A stretch of DNA of 64,000 bases from Pseudomonas kermanshahensis (GTDB lineage Bacteria; Pseudomonadota; Gammaproteobacteria; Pseudomonadales; Pseudomonadaceae), in contig NZ_JABWRY020000001.1 in the NCBI RefSeq assembly GCF_014269205.2, positions 2,666,001 to 2,730,000 of the forward strand, read 5' to 3'. Positions within the stretch are counted from its first letter, which is position 1; every line of letters starts with the position of its first letter. A program made the position numbers and the translations under genes. Shown piece after piece: positions 52,556 to 61,455 of this stretch. Below the pieces are notes generated by a model that was given only the letters and a program-made list of their open reading frames with translations, made no database searches and was not told the DNA's origin.

Positions 52556-54109
52556 ATGCAACTCATTACAACAACAGGCAGTGAACGCGCTGCCCACGCC
52601 GTGATCCGACTCAACCCGCTCGACGACGTGCTCATCGCCCGCCAGGCCCTGCCCGAAGGGTTGCTGCTGGACGAAGGCATCACCGTTCGCCAGCCAATCC
52701 CTGCTGGGCACAAGGTGGCGGCGCGCGACATTGCGGCCGGCCAGCCGCTGCGCCGCTACGGGCAGATCATCGGCTTCGCCAGCCAGGCCATCACCGCAGG
52801 CGAGCATGTGCACGTGCATAACTTGGCAATGGGTGACTTTGCCCGTGACTACGCCTTTGGCGTCGATGCCCGTGGCGCGCAGGCGCCCAACGACGACACC
52901 TTCAGGGGTATCGTCCGGGTCGATGGCCGGGTCGCCACGCGCAACTATGTCGGCATCCTCACTTCGGTGAACTGCTCGGCCACCGTGGCCCGGGCAATCG
53001 CCGACCATTTTCGCCGTGACATTCACCCCGAAGCGTTGGCGCCGTACCCGAACGTCGACGGCGTGGTGGCCCTGACCCATGGCGTCGGTTGCGCCGTCGA
53101 CCCCTCTGGCGAGGCCTTGGCCATGCTGCGCCGGACCTTGGGCGGCTATGCCGTGCATGCCAACTTCGCCTCGGTGCTGCTGATTGGCCTGGGTTGCGAA
53201 ACCAACCAGATCCCTGAGCTGCTCGCCGCCCAAGGGTTGCAAAGCAGCCACACCTTGCGCACCTTCACCATCCAGGGCACTGGTGGCACCAGCAAGACCA
53301 TCGCCAGCGGCATTGCCCAGGTCAAGGCGTTGCTCGCCGAAGCCAACCAGGTCGAGCGCCAGCCAGTCAGCGTGCGCCACCTCACCGTGGGCCTTCAATG
53401 TGGGGGTTCGGACGGCTACTCGGGCATCACCGCCAACCCTGCGCTGGGCAATGCCGTGGACCGGCTGGTAGCCGCAGGCGGTACCGCGATCCTGTCGGAA
53501 ACTCCCGAAATCTACGGTGCCGAGCACTTGCTGACGCGCCGCGCCGTAAGCCAGCAAGTCGGTGAAAAGCTGATCGCCCGCATCCAGTGGTGGGAAGCCT
53601 ATTGCCAGCGCATGGGCGCCGAGCTGAACAACAACCCTTCGGCCGGCAACAAGGCCGGTGGCTTGACCACCATCCTGGAAAAATCACTGGGTGCGGTCGC
53701 CAAGGCCGGCTCCAGTGACCTGGTGGATGTGTACGAATACGCAGAGCCGGTGCGCGCCCATGGCCTGGTGTTCATGGACACCCCCGGTTATGACCCGATC
53801 TCGGCCACTGGCCAAGTCGCCGGGGGTGCCAACTTGATCGCTTTCACCACCGGCCGCGGTTCCGCCTACGGCTGTGCGCCCTCGCCGTCCATCAAGCTGG
53901 CGACCAACACGCGCCTGTGGGAAACCCAGGAAGACGACATGGACGTCAACTGCGGCGGCATTGCCGACGGCAGCATGACCATCGAAGAGCGCGGCGAGCA
54001 CATCTACCAGATGATGCTGCGCATCGCATCGGGGGAGCGCAGCAAGAGCGAACAGCATGGCTACGGGCAGAACGAGTTCGTGCCGTGGCAGATCGGCGCC
54101 ATTACCTGA
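52556..54109 (+). CDS. garD: Galactarate dehydratase
   Basis: 517 aa UxaA-family iron-dependent lyase converting galactarate to 5-keto-4-deoxy-D-glucarate. N-terminal SAF-like domain (about 12-105, AARDIAAGQPLRRYGQIIGF) and C-terminal altronate-hydrolase domain, with RNYVGILTSVNCSATVAR (about 130-147) and LSEKSLGAV-like KAGGLTTILEKSLGAV (about 366-381). 27 bases after the MFS gene. Length as in E. coli GarD (523). Confidence 0.93.
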   Translation: MQLITTTGSERAAHAVIRLNPLDDVLIARQALPEGLLLDEGITVRQPIPAGHKVAARDIAAGQPLRRYGQIIGFASQAITAGEHVHVHNLAMGDFARDYAFGVDARGAQAPNDDTFRGIVRVDGRVATRNYVGILTSVNCSATVARAIADHFRRDIHPEALAPYPNVDGVVALTHGVGCAVDPSGEALAMLRRTLGGYAVHANFASVLLIGLGCETNQIPELLAAQGLQSSHTLRTFTIQGTGGTSKTIASGIAQVKALLAEANQVERQPVSVRHLTVGLQCGGSDGYSGITANPALGNAVDRLVAAGGTAILSETPEIYGAEHLLTRRAVSQQVGEKLIARIQWWEAYCQRMGAELNNNPSAGNKAGGLTTILEKSLGAVAKAGSSDLVDVYEYAEPVRAHGLVFMDTPGYDPISATGQVAGGANLIAFTTGRGSAYGCAPSPSIKLATNTRLWETQEDDMDVNCGGIADGSMTIEERGEHIYQMMLRIASGERSKSEQHGYGQNEFVPWQIGAIT

Positions 54110-54153
54110 CTGCTTGCCTTGATGTACCTGCCTTAACGATTATCGGAGCCCTC

Positions 54154-55734
54154 ATGACCCAGATCCTTGGTCACAACTACATCGGCGGCCAGCGCTCGGC
54201 GCAAGGCAATTCGCTGCTCAGGAGCCTGGATGCCAGCACTGGCGAAGCGCTGCCCGGCGCATTCAGCCAAGCCACCGAAGCCGAAGTGGATGCGGCCGCA
54301 AAGGCTGCTGCCACGGCCTTCCCGGCCTACCGCAACCTGCCGGCCGAGCAACGCGCAGTGTTTCTGGAGGCGATTGCCGACGAACTCGATGCACTGGGTG
54401 ACGCCTTCATCGCCACGGTATGCCGTGAAACGGCCCTGCCCGCCGGCCGAATCCAGGGGGAACGTGCCCGCACCAGCGGCCAGATGCGCCTGTTCGCCAC
54501 GGTACTGCGCCGGGGTGATTTTTACGGCGCCCGCATCGACCGCGCACTGGCGCAGCGCCAGCCGCTGCCGCGCCCGGACATACGCCAGTACCGAATCGGG
54601 GTCGGCCCGGTTGCCGTGTTCGGGGCCAGCAACTTCCCGCTGGCGTTCTCCACCGCAGGCGGCGATACCGCATCGGCCCTGGCCGCTGGTTGCCCGGTGG
54701 TGTTCAAGGCGCACAGCGGCCACATGGCCACCGCTGAAGGTGTAGCGGATGCCATCTTGCGTGCCGCGGTGCGCAGTGGCATGCCGGCGGGCGTCTTCAA
54801 CATGGTCTACGGTGCGGGCGTCGGCGAGTGGCTGGTCAAGCACCCGGCCATCCAGGCCGTGGGTTTCACCGGCTCGCTCAAGGGCGGTAACGCGCTGATG
54901 CGCATGGCTGCGGAGCGGGCCCAGCCGATCCCGGTGTTTGCCGAGATGTCCAGCATCAACCCGGTGATCCTGCTGCCTGAAGCGCTGGCTCAGCGAGGCG
55001 CCGCACTGGCCCGCGAGCTCGCTGCGTCCGTGACCCTGGGCTGTGGCCAGTTCTGCACCAACCCAGGCCTGGTGCTGGGCATGCGCTCTGCTGCATTCAG
55101 CCATTTTGTCGAGCACCTGCAAGCACAAATGGCTGCGCAAGGCGCCCAGACCATGCTCAACTCCGGCACCCTGGCCAGCTACCGCCAGGGCCTACAACAC
55201 TTGCACGCGCACCCCGGCATCACCCACCTGGCCGGCGCCGAGCAAGGCGAGCGGCAGGCGCAGCCGCAACTGTTCAAGGGCGATGTCAGCCTGCTGCTGA
55301 ACGGCGACCCGCTGCTGCAGGAAGAAGTGTTCGGGCCCGCGACTCTGGTCATTGAAGTTGAAGATCAGGCGCAACTCAGCGCCGCCGTGCAAGCCCTACG
55401 CGGGCAACTGACCGCCACGGTCATTGGCGAAGCAGCAGAACTGACAGGCTTCAGCTGGTTGAGTGAATTGCTCCAGGACAAGGTCGGCCGCGTGTTGTTC
55501 AACGGCTACCCCACTGGCGTCGAAGTGTGCGATGCGATGGTCCACGGCGGCCCATACCCTGCCACCTCGGACGCCCGCGGCACCTCGGTGGGGTCGCTGG
55601 CGATCGATCGCTTCCTGCGGCCCGTGTGCTTCCAGAACTACCCTGATGCGATGCTGCCCCCTGCGTTGCAGAACGCCAATCCGCTGGGTATTTGGCGCCT
55701 GGTCGATGGTGAGGGCAGCCGCTCAAGCTGCTAA
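54154..55734 (+). CDS. Alpha-ketoglutarate semialdehyde (2,5-dioxovalerate) dehydrogenase
   Basis: 526 aa aldehyde dehydrogenase with the family's unusual late-motif layout: FGASNFPLAFSTAGGDTASA (about 158-177), glutamate in PVFAEMSSINPV (about 261-272) and nucleophile in LGCGQFCTNPGLVLG (about 297-311). It oxidises KGSA to 2-oxoglutarate, the last step of the aldarate pathway. ATG 54154 with CGGAG upstream. 44 bases after garD; hairpin follows. Confidence 0.92.
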   Translation: MTQILGHNYIGGQRSAQGNSLLRSLDASTGEALPGAFSQATEAEVDAAAKAAATAFPAYRNLPAEQRAVFLEAIADELDALGDAFIATVCRETALPAGRIQGERARTSGQMRLFATVLRRGDFYGARIDRALAQRQPLPRPDIRQYRIGVGPVAVFGASNFPLAFSTAGGDTASALAAGCPVVFKAHSGHMATAEGVADAILRAAVRSGMPAGVFNMVYGAGVGEWLVKHPAIQAVGFTGSLKGGNALMRMAAERAQPIPVFAEMSSINPVILLPEALAQRGAALARELAASVTLGCGQFCTNPGLVLGMRSAAFSHFVEHLQAQMAAQGAQTMLNSGTLASYRQGLQHLHAHPGITHLAGAEQGERQAQPQLFKGDVSLLLNGDPLLQEEVFGPATLVIEVEDQAQLSAAVQALRGQLTATVIGEAAELTGFSWLSELLQDKVGRVLFNGYPTGVEVCDAMVHGGPYPATSDARGTSVGSLAIDRFLRPVCFQNYPDAMLPPALQNANPLGIWRLVDGEGSRSSC

Positions 55735-55745
55735 AGGCCCTTCTA

Positions 55746-55777
55746 CCCCCGTCGAGCCGCCAGGCGCTCGACGGGGG
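55746..55777 (+). terminator. Intrinsic-type terminator after aldarate operon
   Basis: CCCCCGTCGAGC and GCTCGACGGGGG pair around CGCCAGGC, followed by GAAATTTTGAAC. Good stem with a short T-tract; the likely end of the operon. Confidence 0.75.
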
Positions 55778-55847
55778 GAAATTTTGAACTCCCCTCACCG
55801 CACCCCCTCCCACCTGAAGAGCCCCCGCGATTCTTCAGGACCCCGCC

Positions 55848-58340
55848 ATGGCCAAGCCCCTGCAGGAATACCAGCGCAAGCGTGACTTCAATGCCACGCC
55901 CGAGCCGAGCGGTAAACGTGGCCGGGGCCGGAAGCCCCATGCCCTGCAGTTCTGCATCCAGAAGCACGACGCCAGCCACTTGCACTACGACTTCCGCCTG
56001 GAACTCGACGGCACGCTCAAGAGCTGGGCCATCCCCAAGGGCCCGTCGCTGGACCCGAAGGTGCGGCGTTTGGCCGTGCACGTCGAAGATCACCCGCTGG
56101 ACTACGCCGATTTCGAGGGCAATATCCCCGAAGGCCATTACGGCGCGGGCGATGTGATCGTCTGGGACCGTGGCATCTGGGAGCCTGAAGGTGATGCGCA
56201 GCAGGCCTATGCCAAGGGCAAGCTGCGCTTTCGCCTGCAAGGCGAGAAGCTCAATGGTGTCTGGAACCTGTTCCGGACCCACCTGGCGGGCAAGAAAGAG
56301 CAATGGATGCTAGTCAAATCGCACGATGGCGAAGCCCGTAGCGAGGCCGATTACAGCATCGTCGAAGCCCAGCCCGACAGCGTGCTCAGCGAGCGCACCC
56401 TGGTCCCCAGGCGTAGCAAGCCTGCCGAAAAAGCGGCGCCGCGTACCCGCAAACGCAAGGCAGGCGCACAGAAGGCCCCGTTACCCGACACGCTGCAACC
56501 GCAACTGGCGACGCTGGTCGACTCGCCACCCGCCGGCGACTGGTTGTACGAGGTCAAGTTCGATGGCTACCGGATTCTCGCGCGCATCGACGGCGATGAC
56601 GTGCGTCTTTTTACCCGCAATGGCCACGACTGGACCGCCAAGCTGCCCCATCAGCGAGATGCACTGCGCACGCTGGGCCTCGACTCGGCCTGGTTGGACG
56701 GCGAAATGGTGGTCAATGACGAACACGGTGTGGCCGACTTCCAGGCCCTGCAGAACGCGTTCGATGTCGAGGACGATCAGCACATTCTCTACTACTTATT
56801 CGACCTGCCCTTCCTGGGCGGCGAGGACCTGTGCCAGTTACCGCTGCAAGCGCGGCGCAAAACCCTGCAGCAATTGCTTGAACAGGCCGACGCGCAGTGG
56901 CTGAGGTTTTCCGAAGGTTTCGATCAACCGGTCGACTCCCTGCTCGACAGCGCCTGCCGCATGAACCTGGAAGGCCTGATCGGCAAGCGCGCCGACAGCC
57001 CTTACACCGGGCGCCGCAGCGCCGACTGGGTCAAGCTCAAGTGCCAGCAACGCCAGGAGTTCGTGATTGTCGGCTACACCGACCCCAAGGGCAGCCGCAG
57101 CGCTTTTGGCGCCTTGCTGCTGGCCGTGCACGACGACAGCGGCGCGCTGCGCTACGCCGGCAAAGTCGGTACAGGGTTCAGTGCTGCCACCCTGGAAACC
57201 ATTCATGCGCGACTCAAACCGTTGGAAACCCCCAAGCCGATGCTGAGCAAGCCACCGACCGGCGCCGAAGTCCGGGGGGTGCACTGGCTCAAGCCGACGC
57301 TGCTGGCCGAAGTCGCCTATGCACAGATGACCCGAGACGGCGTGGTGCGCCATGCGGTGTTCCACGGCCTGCGTGATGACAAACCTGCGACCGCGATCGA
57401 CCTGGAGCACGCCATGCCTGGCAAGTCCGTGGCCAAAACCAAGGCTCAACACAAGCCCGAGGCGTTGGGCGAATTGCGCCTGACCCACCCTGACCGCGTC
57501 ATCGACGCCACCCGCGCCACCACCAAACGCCAAGTCGCCGAATACTATGCGCAGGTGAGCCAATGGATCCTGCCCCAGCTGAAAAACCGCCCCGTGGCGC
57601 TGGTACGCGCGCCCGATGGCCTCGGTGGCGAGTTGTTCTTCCAGAAAAACGCTGGCCAGCTGCACATCCCCAACGTGGTCAGCTACGACAAGAAACAGGC
57701 CGGCCAGGCCGCCATGGTCATCAACCGCGCCGATACTCTGCTGGGCGCGGTGCAGATGAACATGCTCGAACTGCACACCTGGAACGCCACCGACAAGGAC
57801 TTCGACAAACCGGACCGCTTCGTGCTCGACCTGGACCCGGACCCGGCGCTGCCCTGGAAAGCCATGCTGGAGGCCACGCAGCTGACCTTGACCCTGCTCG
57901 ACGAACTTGGCCTGAAGGTGTTTCTGAAGACCAGTGGTGGCAAGGGCATTCACATTGTCGTGCCGCTGACCCGAAAAGCGGGCTGGGACGAGGTGAAGGA
58001 CTTCAGCCATGCGATCGTCGATTACCTGGCCAACCTGTTCCCTGATCGCCTCAGCGCCGTGTCGGGGCCGAAGAACCGGGTCGGGCGCATCTTCATCGAC
58101 TATCTGCGCAATGGCAAAGGCGCCACCACCGCCTGTGCCTATTCCTTGCGCGCCCGGGAGGGCCTGCCGGTGTCCGTGCCGATCTGGCGTGAAGAGCTGG
58201 CCCAGCTCAAGGGTGCCAACCAATGGCACATCGGTAACCTGCACGAGCGCCTGGCCGAGGTGGACGACCCCTGGGCCGACATGGGCAAGACCCGTCAATC
58301 GATCACTGCGCGCATGCGCAAACAGCTAGGGCTGGGCTGA
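55848..58340 (+). CDS. ligD: DNA ligase D, multifunctional NHEJ enzyme
   Basis: 830 aa. Order is phosphoesterase (about 25-160: HDASHLHYDFRLELDGTLKS), ATP-dependent ligase (about 215-510, with lysine nucleophile in LYEVKFDGYR at about 236 and EGLIGKRADSPY), and primase/polymerase (about 540-825: NMLELHTWN, FVLDLDPDPALPW with the catalytic aspartates, KTSGGKGIHIVVPL). Matches the PE-LIG-POL order of Pseudomonas LigD. It joins double-strand breaks with Ku. The stop overlaps the next ATG by one base. Confidence 0.97.
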   Translation: MAKPLQEYQRKRDFNATPEPSGKRGRGRKPHALQFCIQKHDASHLHYDFRLELDGTLKSWAIPKGPSLDPKVRRLAVHVEDHPLDYADFEGNIPEGHYGAGDVIVWDRGIWEPEGDAQQAYAKGKLRFRLQGEKLNGVWNLFRTHLAGKKEQWMLVKSHDGEARSEADYSIVEAQPDSVLSERTLVPRRSKPAEKAAPRTRKRKAGAQKAPLPDTLQPQLATLVDSPPAGDWLYEVKFDGYRILARIDGDDVRLFTRNGHDWTAKLPHQRDALRTLGLDSAWLDGEMVVNDEHGVADFQALQNAFDVEDDQHILYYLFDLPFLGGEDLCQLPLQARRKTLQQLLEQADAQWLRFSEGFDQPVDSLLDSACRMNLEGLIGKRADSPYTGRRSADWVKLKCQQRQEFVIVGYTDPKGSRSAFGALLLAVHDDSGALRYAGKVGTGFSAATLETIHARLKPLETPKPMLSKPPTGAEVRGVHWLKPTLLAEVAYAQMTRDGVVRHAVFHGLRDDKPATAIDLEHAMPGKSVAKTKAQHKPEALGELRLTHPDRVIDATRATTKRQVAEYYAQVSQWILPQLKNRPVALVRAPDGLGGELFFQKNAGQLHIPNVVSYDKKQAGQAAMVINRADTLLGAVQMNMLELHTWNATDKDFDKPDRFVLDLDPDPALPWKAMLEATQLTLTLLDELGLKVFLKTSGGKGIHIVVPLTRKAGWDEVKDFSHAIVDYLANLFPDRLSAVSGPKNRVGRIFIDYLRNGKGATTACAYSLRAREGLPVSVPIWREELAQLKGANQWHIGNLHERLAEVDDPWADMGKTRQSITARMRKQLGLG

Positions 58341-59383
58341 TGAGCATCATTCAGGACTTTGATTTGAATACCCTCGACCGCCTGTTGCGCAGCTTCACCG
58401 AAAGGCCGCAGGCACTGAACCTCGATACCCAACTGCCGGCGCTGATGCAGGCGCTGCAGGCCGACCACCTTGACCTGCTGCCCCTGCCCGGCCAGGGCAA
58501 CACGCTGCGCCGCTGGCAGAGCCTGGCCCGCATTGCCGGTTGTGACATGGCCTTGGCCAAGCTCTACGAAGCCCACACCGATGCCTTGGCGATCCTGGCC
58601 GAATGTGGTGCCGCGCACCATGCGCAGGACGGCATTTGGGGTGTCTGGGCGGCGGAACCGCCAGATGCCCGCGCACGTATCGTCGAGCGCCAGGGCGAGC
58701 AGGTGCGGCTTTCGGGCCGCAAGGCGTGGTGCTCGGGCGCCTTGCAAATCGACCGCGCCCTGATCACGGCATGGGGTGAAGACGACCAACCGCAGCTGGT
58801 GGCCATAGAGCTGTCGCACCCCAGCCAAGGCTTGCGTATCGAACAGTGGCAGGCGGTCGGCATGGCCATTACCGCGAGCGTCGAGGTCGAGTTCAACCAT
58901 ACCCCTGGTATTGCCATCGGCCGGCCCGGGCAGTACCTCTCCAGACCCGGCTTTTGGCACGGGGGTGGTGGCATCGCGGCGTGCTGGTACGGCGGCGCCG
59001 AGGCCCTGGCGGACTACCTGCGCGAACACTGTCGCAACCCGCGGCCAGACCCGCACGCCGACGCGCACTTGGGGGCTGTGGACGCCGCCTTGTGCGGTGC
59101 CAGGGCGGCGCTGCGCGAGTGTGCGGGCTGGATCGACCGCCAGCCGGGCGCAGACGCCTGTTTCGAAGTACGGCGTACCCGCGCACAGGTCGAACAGGCC
59201 GTCGAGCACGTGATCCATCACGTGGGGCGCGCCTTGGGCGCCTCGCCGTTTTGCCGCAGCAGCCACTTTGCCCGGTTGAGTGCCGACTTGCCGGTGTTCC
59301 TGCGCCAGAGCCACGCCGAGCGTGACCTGGCCGCCCTCGGACAGCAGCTGGCTACCCTGCCGGCAGGAGCCTGGCAACTATGA
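58340..59383 (+). CDS. Acyl-CoA dehydrogenase-like protein
   Basis: 347 aa, somewhat short for the family (about 380). N-terminal helical part (about 20-100), beta domain with WGVWAAEPPDARARIVERQG (about 99-118) and RKAWCSGALQID (about 130-141), C-terminal helices. No clear catalytic glutamate can be located, so a specialised or atypical flavoprotein is possible. ATG overlaps the ligD stop, and its own stop overlaps the next gene (ATGA). Confidence 0.85.
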   Translation: MSIIQDFDLNTLDRLLRSFTERPQALNLDTQLPALMQALQADHLDLLPLPGQGNTLRRWQSLARIAGCDMALAKLYEAHTDALAILAECGAAHHAQDGIWGVWAAEPPDARARIVERQGEQVRLSGRKAWCSGALQIDRALITAWGEDDQPQLVAIELSHPSQGLRIEQWQAVGMAITASVEVEFNHTPGIAIGRPGQYLSRPGFWHGGGGIAACWYGGAEALADYLREHCRNPRPDPHADAHLGAVDAALCGARAALRECAGWIDRQPGADACFEVRRTRAQVEQAVEHVIHHVGRALGASPFCRSSHFARLSADLPVFLRQSHAERDLAALGQQLATLPAGAWQL

Positions 59384-60129
59384 ATTTGATCGAGTCGAGT
59401 AGCGGTACCCCCTGGTCGGCCTGGCAGCACGCCGCGCACCTGGCCAGGGCCACCTGGATCGACCCAGGGCAACTGTGCCCGCCTGGCCGCCGGCTTGTAC
59501 TGATCGCCCCGCACCCGGATGACGAAATTCTCATGGCGGGTGGTTTACTGGCAGGCTTTCATGGGCGCGAGGACGACCTGGTGTTGGTCTCCGCTACCGA
59601 TGGCGAAGGCAGCCACCCAGGCTCCAGCCACTGGACCGAGCACCGCTTGCGCAGGCAGCGGCCGCTGGAGAGCCGCCACGCCCTGCAACAGCTCGAACTT
59701 GACCTCAACCGGCTGGACTGGCGCAGGCTGCACCTGAAGGACGGCGCGCTGCCGCGGGACGAGGCGTTTCTAGTCAACCACCTGAGCCAGTTGCTCAAGC
59801 CTGACGACGTGCTGATGGCCACCTGGCGCAACGACGGCCACTGCGACCACGAGGCGGTGGGCAGGGCCGCCGCGCAAGCGGCAATGGCGCGCAAGGTGCA
59901 ATTGGTGGAGGTGCCGGTCTGGGCCTGGCACTGGGCGCAACCTGACGACCCTCGCCTGCCCTGGCCACGGGCTCATCGCGTGCAGCTGGATGAAACCCGC
60001 CTGGCCCGCAAGCGCAAGGCCTTGGCCGCGCACATCAGCCAACTCGAGCCAGATGAAGGCCAACCGCCCGTGCTGCCAGCGAACTTGCAGGAGTGCCTGC
60101 TACAGCCTTTCGAATTGGTGTTCTTGTAA
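59380..60129 (+). CDS. PIG-L-family deacetylase
   Basis: 249 aa. The zinc-binding signature IAPHPDDEILMAGGLL is at about 43-58 and the second histidine motif in GHCDHEAVG (about 152-160). PIG-L/LmbE enzymes deacetylate N-acetylglucosaminyl lipids or small thiol precursors. Starts in an ATGA overlap. The following gene begins 12 bases later. Substrate unknown; a glycoside is likely given the glycosyltransferase in the operon. Confidence 0.9.
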   Translation: MNLIESSSGTPWSAWQHAAHLARATWIDPGQLCPPGRRLVLIAPHPDDEILMAGGLLAGFHGREDDLVLVSATDGEGSHPGSSHWTEHRLRRQRPLESRHALQQLELDLNRLDWRRLHLKDGALPRDEAFLVNHLSQLLKPDDVLMATWRNDGHCDHEAVGRAAAQAAMARKVQLVEVPVWAWHWAQPDDPRLPWPRAHRVQLDETRLARKRKALAAHISQLEPDEGQPPVLPANLQECLLQPFELVFL

Positions 60130-60140
60130 AGGGAGTTGTC

Positions 60141-60740
60141 ATGAGCCTCGACGCACAGTATTTCGCCGACCTGTACGCCAGCAGCGAAGACCCTTGGGCC
60201 TTTCGCACCCGCTGGTACGAAAAGCGCAAACGCGAGCTGGTCATGGCCAGCCTGCCACGCCAATGCTATGAGCGCGTGTTCGAGCCTGCGTGCGCCAATG
60301 GCGAGCTGAGTGCCTTGCTGGCCGAGCGGTGTGCAGACTTGTTGTGCCAGGACTTGAACCCAACTGCCGTAGGCCTCGCGCGGGAACGCTTGGCCGGGGT
60401 CAGCCACGCCTCGGTCGAACTCGGCAGGCTTCCGGGTGATTGGCCCGGTGGGCGCTTTGACCTGATCGTGCTGAGTGAGCTGGGTTACTACCTTGATCCC
60501 ACCGATTGGTTGCAAGTGATCGAACAGTCAGCCGCCAGCCTCAGCGACGACGGCGGCCTGCTGGCCTGCCACTGGAAACACCCGATCGCGGGCTGCCCCC
60601 AGGACGGGCGTGAAGTGCATCGCATGCTGGGCAAGCATCTGCCGCTGTACCCCGTCTATCGCCATGAAGAAGCGGACTTTCTGCTCGAATACTGGTCCTG
60701 CCAGCCCAGCGTGATCGACCTCGACGAGACCTGCCCATGA
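60141..60740 (+). CDS. SAM-dependent methyltransferase (NodS-like)
   Basis: 199 aa, ATG 60141 with GGGAG 8 bases upstream. The sequence begins YFADLYASSEDPWAFRTRWY as in NodS-type methyltransferases, SAM motif I is VFEPACANGELSALLA (about 49-64) and post-motif FDLIVLSELGYYL (about 108-120). NodS methylates a chitooligosaccharide amine, so it may methylate the amine freed by the PIG-L protein. Stop overlaps the next ATG (ATGA). Confidence 0.88.
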   Translation: MSLDAQYFADLYASSEDPWAFRTRWYEKRKRELVMASLPRQCYERVFEPACANGELSALLAERCADLLCQDLNPTAVGLARERLAGVSHASVELGRLPGDWPGGRFDLIVLSELGYYLDPTDWLQVIEQSAASLSDDGGLLACHWKHPIAGCPQDGREVHRMLGKHLPLYPVYRHEEADFLLEYWSCQPSVIDLDETCP

Positions 60741-61399
60741 TTGCCGTGGTCATACCCGCGCACAACGAAGCGCGCCGCCTGGGTCGTTGCCTCAAGTCCG
60801 TGCGGGCGGCTGCAGACCAGGCTGAGTTGGCGGGCTATCGGGTCGAAATACTGGTGGTGCTGGACCGCTGCAGCGATGGTAGTGCGGCGGTTGCCAGGCG
60901 GCACCAGGTGCAGACACTGGAAGTGCACGCAGGCAATGTTGGCATGGCGCGCAGTGCCGGCGCGTCACAGATGATCGAACAGGGCGCCAGCTGGCTGGCC
61001 TGTACCGATGCCGACAGCCAGGTGCCGCCGCATTGGTTACTGTCGCAACTGGCGTGTGGTGCGGACGTGGTCTGTGGCACCGTGCATGTGGAGCGCTGGC
61101 AGCCCTGGCAGAATGCCGCGTTGCGCCGGTTGTACCTGAGCCATTATCAGGCGCGAGAGGGGCACCGGCATATCCATGGCGCCAACCTTGGGGTCAGTGC
61201 ACAGGCGTATTTGCGTATCGGGGGGTTCCAGCCGTTGCCGGCCCATGAAGACGTACAACTGGTGCGCGACCTGGAGGCGCACGGTGCGCAGATCTCCTGG
61301 ACGGCACGGCACAGCGTGGCGACCAGCAGCCGACGCGACAGCCGCGCCCGGGAAGGGTTTGGGGATTTTCTGGCAGGCCTTGAAGCCTCCCCCTCCTGA
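60737..61399 (+). CDS. Family 2 glycosyltransferase
   Basis: 220 aa. VVIPAHNEARRLGRCLKSVR (about 4-23), a DRCSDGS nucleotide-binding segment (about 42-48), and the divalent-metal DxD in CTDADSQVPPHWL (about 94-106). No membrane segments, so it acts in the cytoplasm or at its face. Final gene of the ligD operon, convergent with ku. Confidence 0.9.
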   Translation: MIAVVIPAHNEARRLGRCLKSVRAAADQAELAGYRVEILVVLDRCSDGSAAVARRHQVQTLEVHAGNVGMARSAGASQMIEQGASWLACTDADSQVPPHWLLSQLACGADVVCGTVHVERWQPWQNAALRRLYLSHYQAREGHRHIHGANLGVSAQAYLRIGGFQPLPAHEDVQLVRDLEAHGAQISWTARHSVATSSRRDSRAREGFGDFLAGLEASPS

Positions 61400-61418
61400 G
61401 TCGCAGGCTTATAGCGCT

Positions 61419-61432
61419 CCCACAGGAGTGGG
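61419..61432. terminator. Short hairpin between glycosyltransferase and ku
   Basis: CCCAC-AGGA-GTGGG in the 56 bases between convergent genes, resembling the core of a REP arm. No T-run; may serve as a weak bidirectional terminator. Confidence 0.4.
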
Positions 61433-61455
61433 CTGCCGATACATAGATGGAAAGA

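Noticed and set aside
51059..53557. Very long open frame (over 800 codons) on the minus strand opposite the MFS and garD genes
   Set aside because: High-GC codon bias leaves antisense frames open. The translation is histidine/glutamine/glycine-rich without family features, whereas the plus-strand genes have clear motifs.
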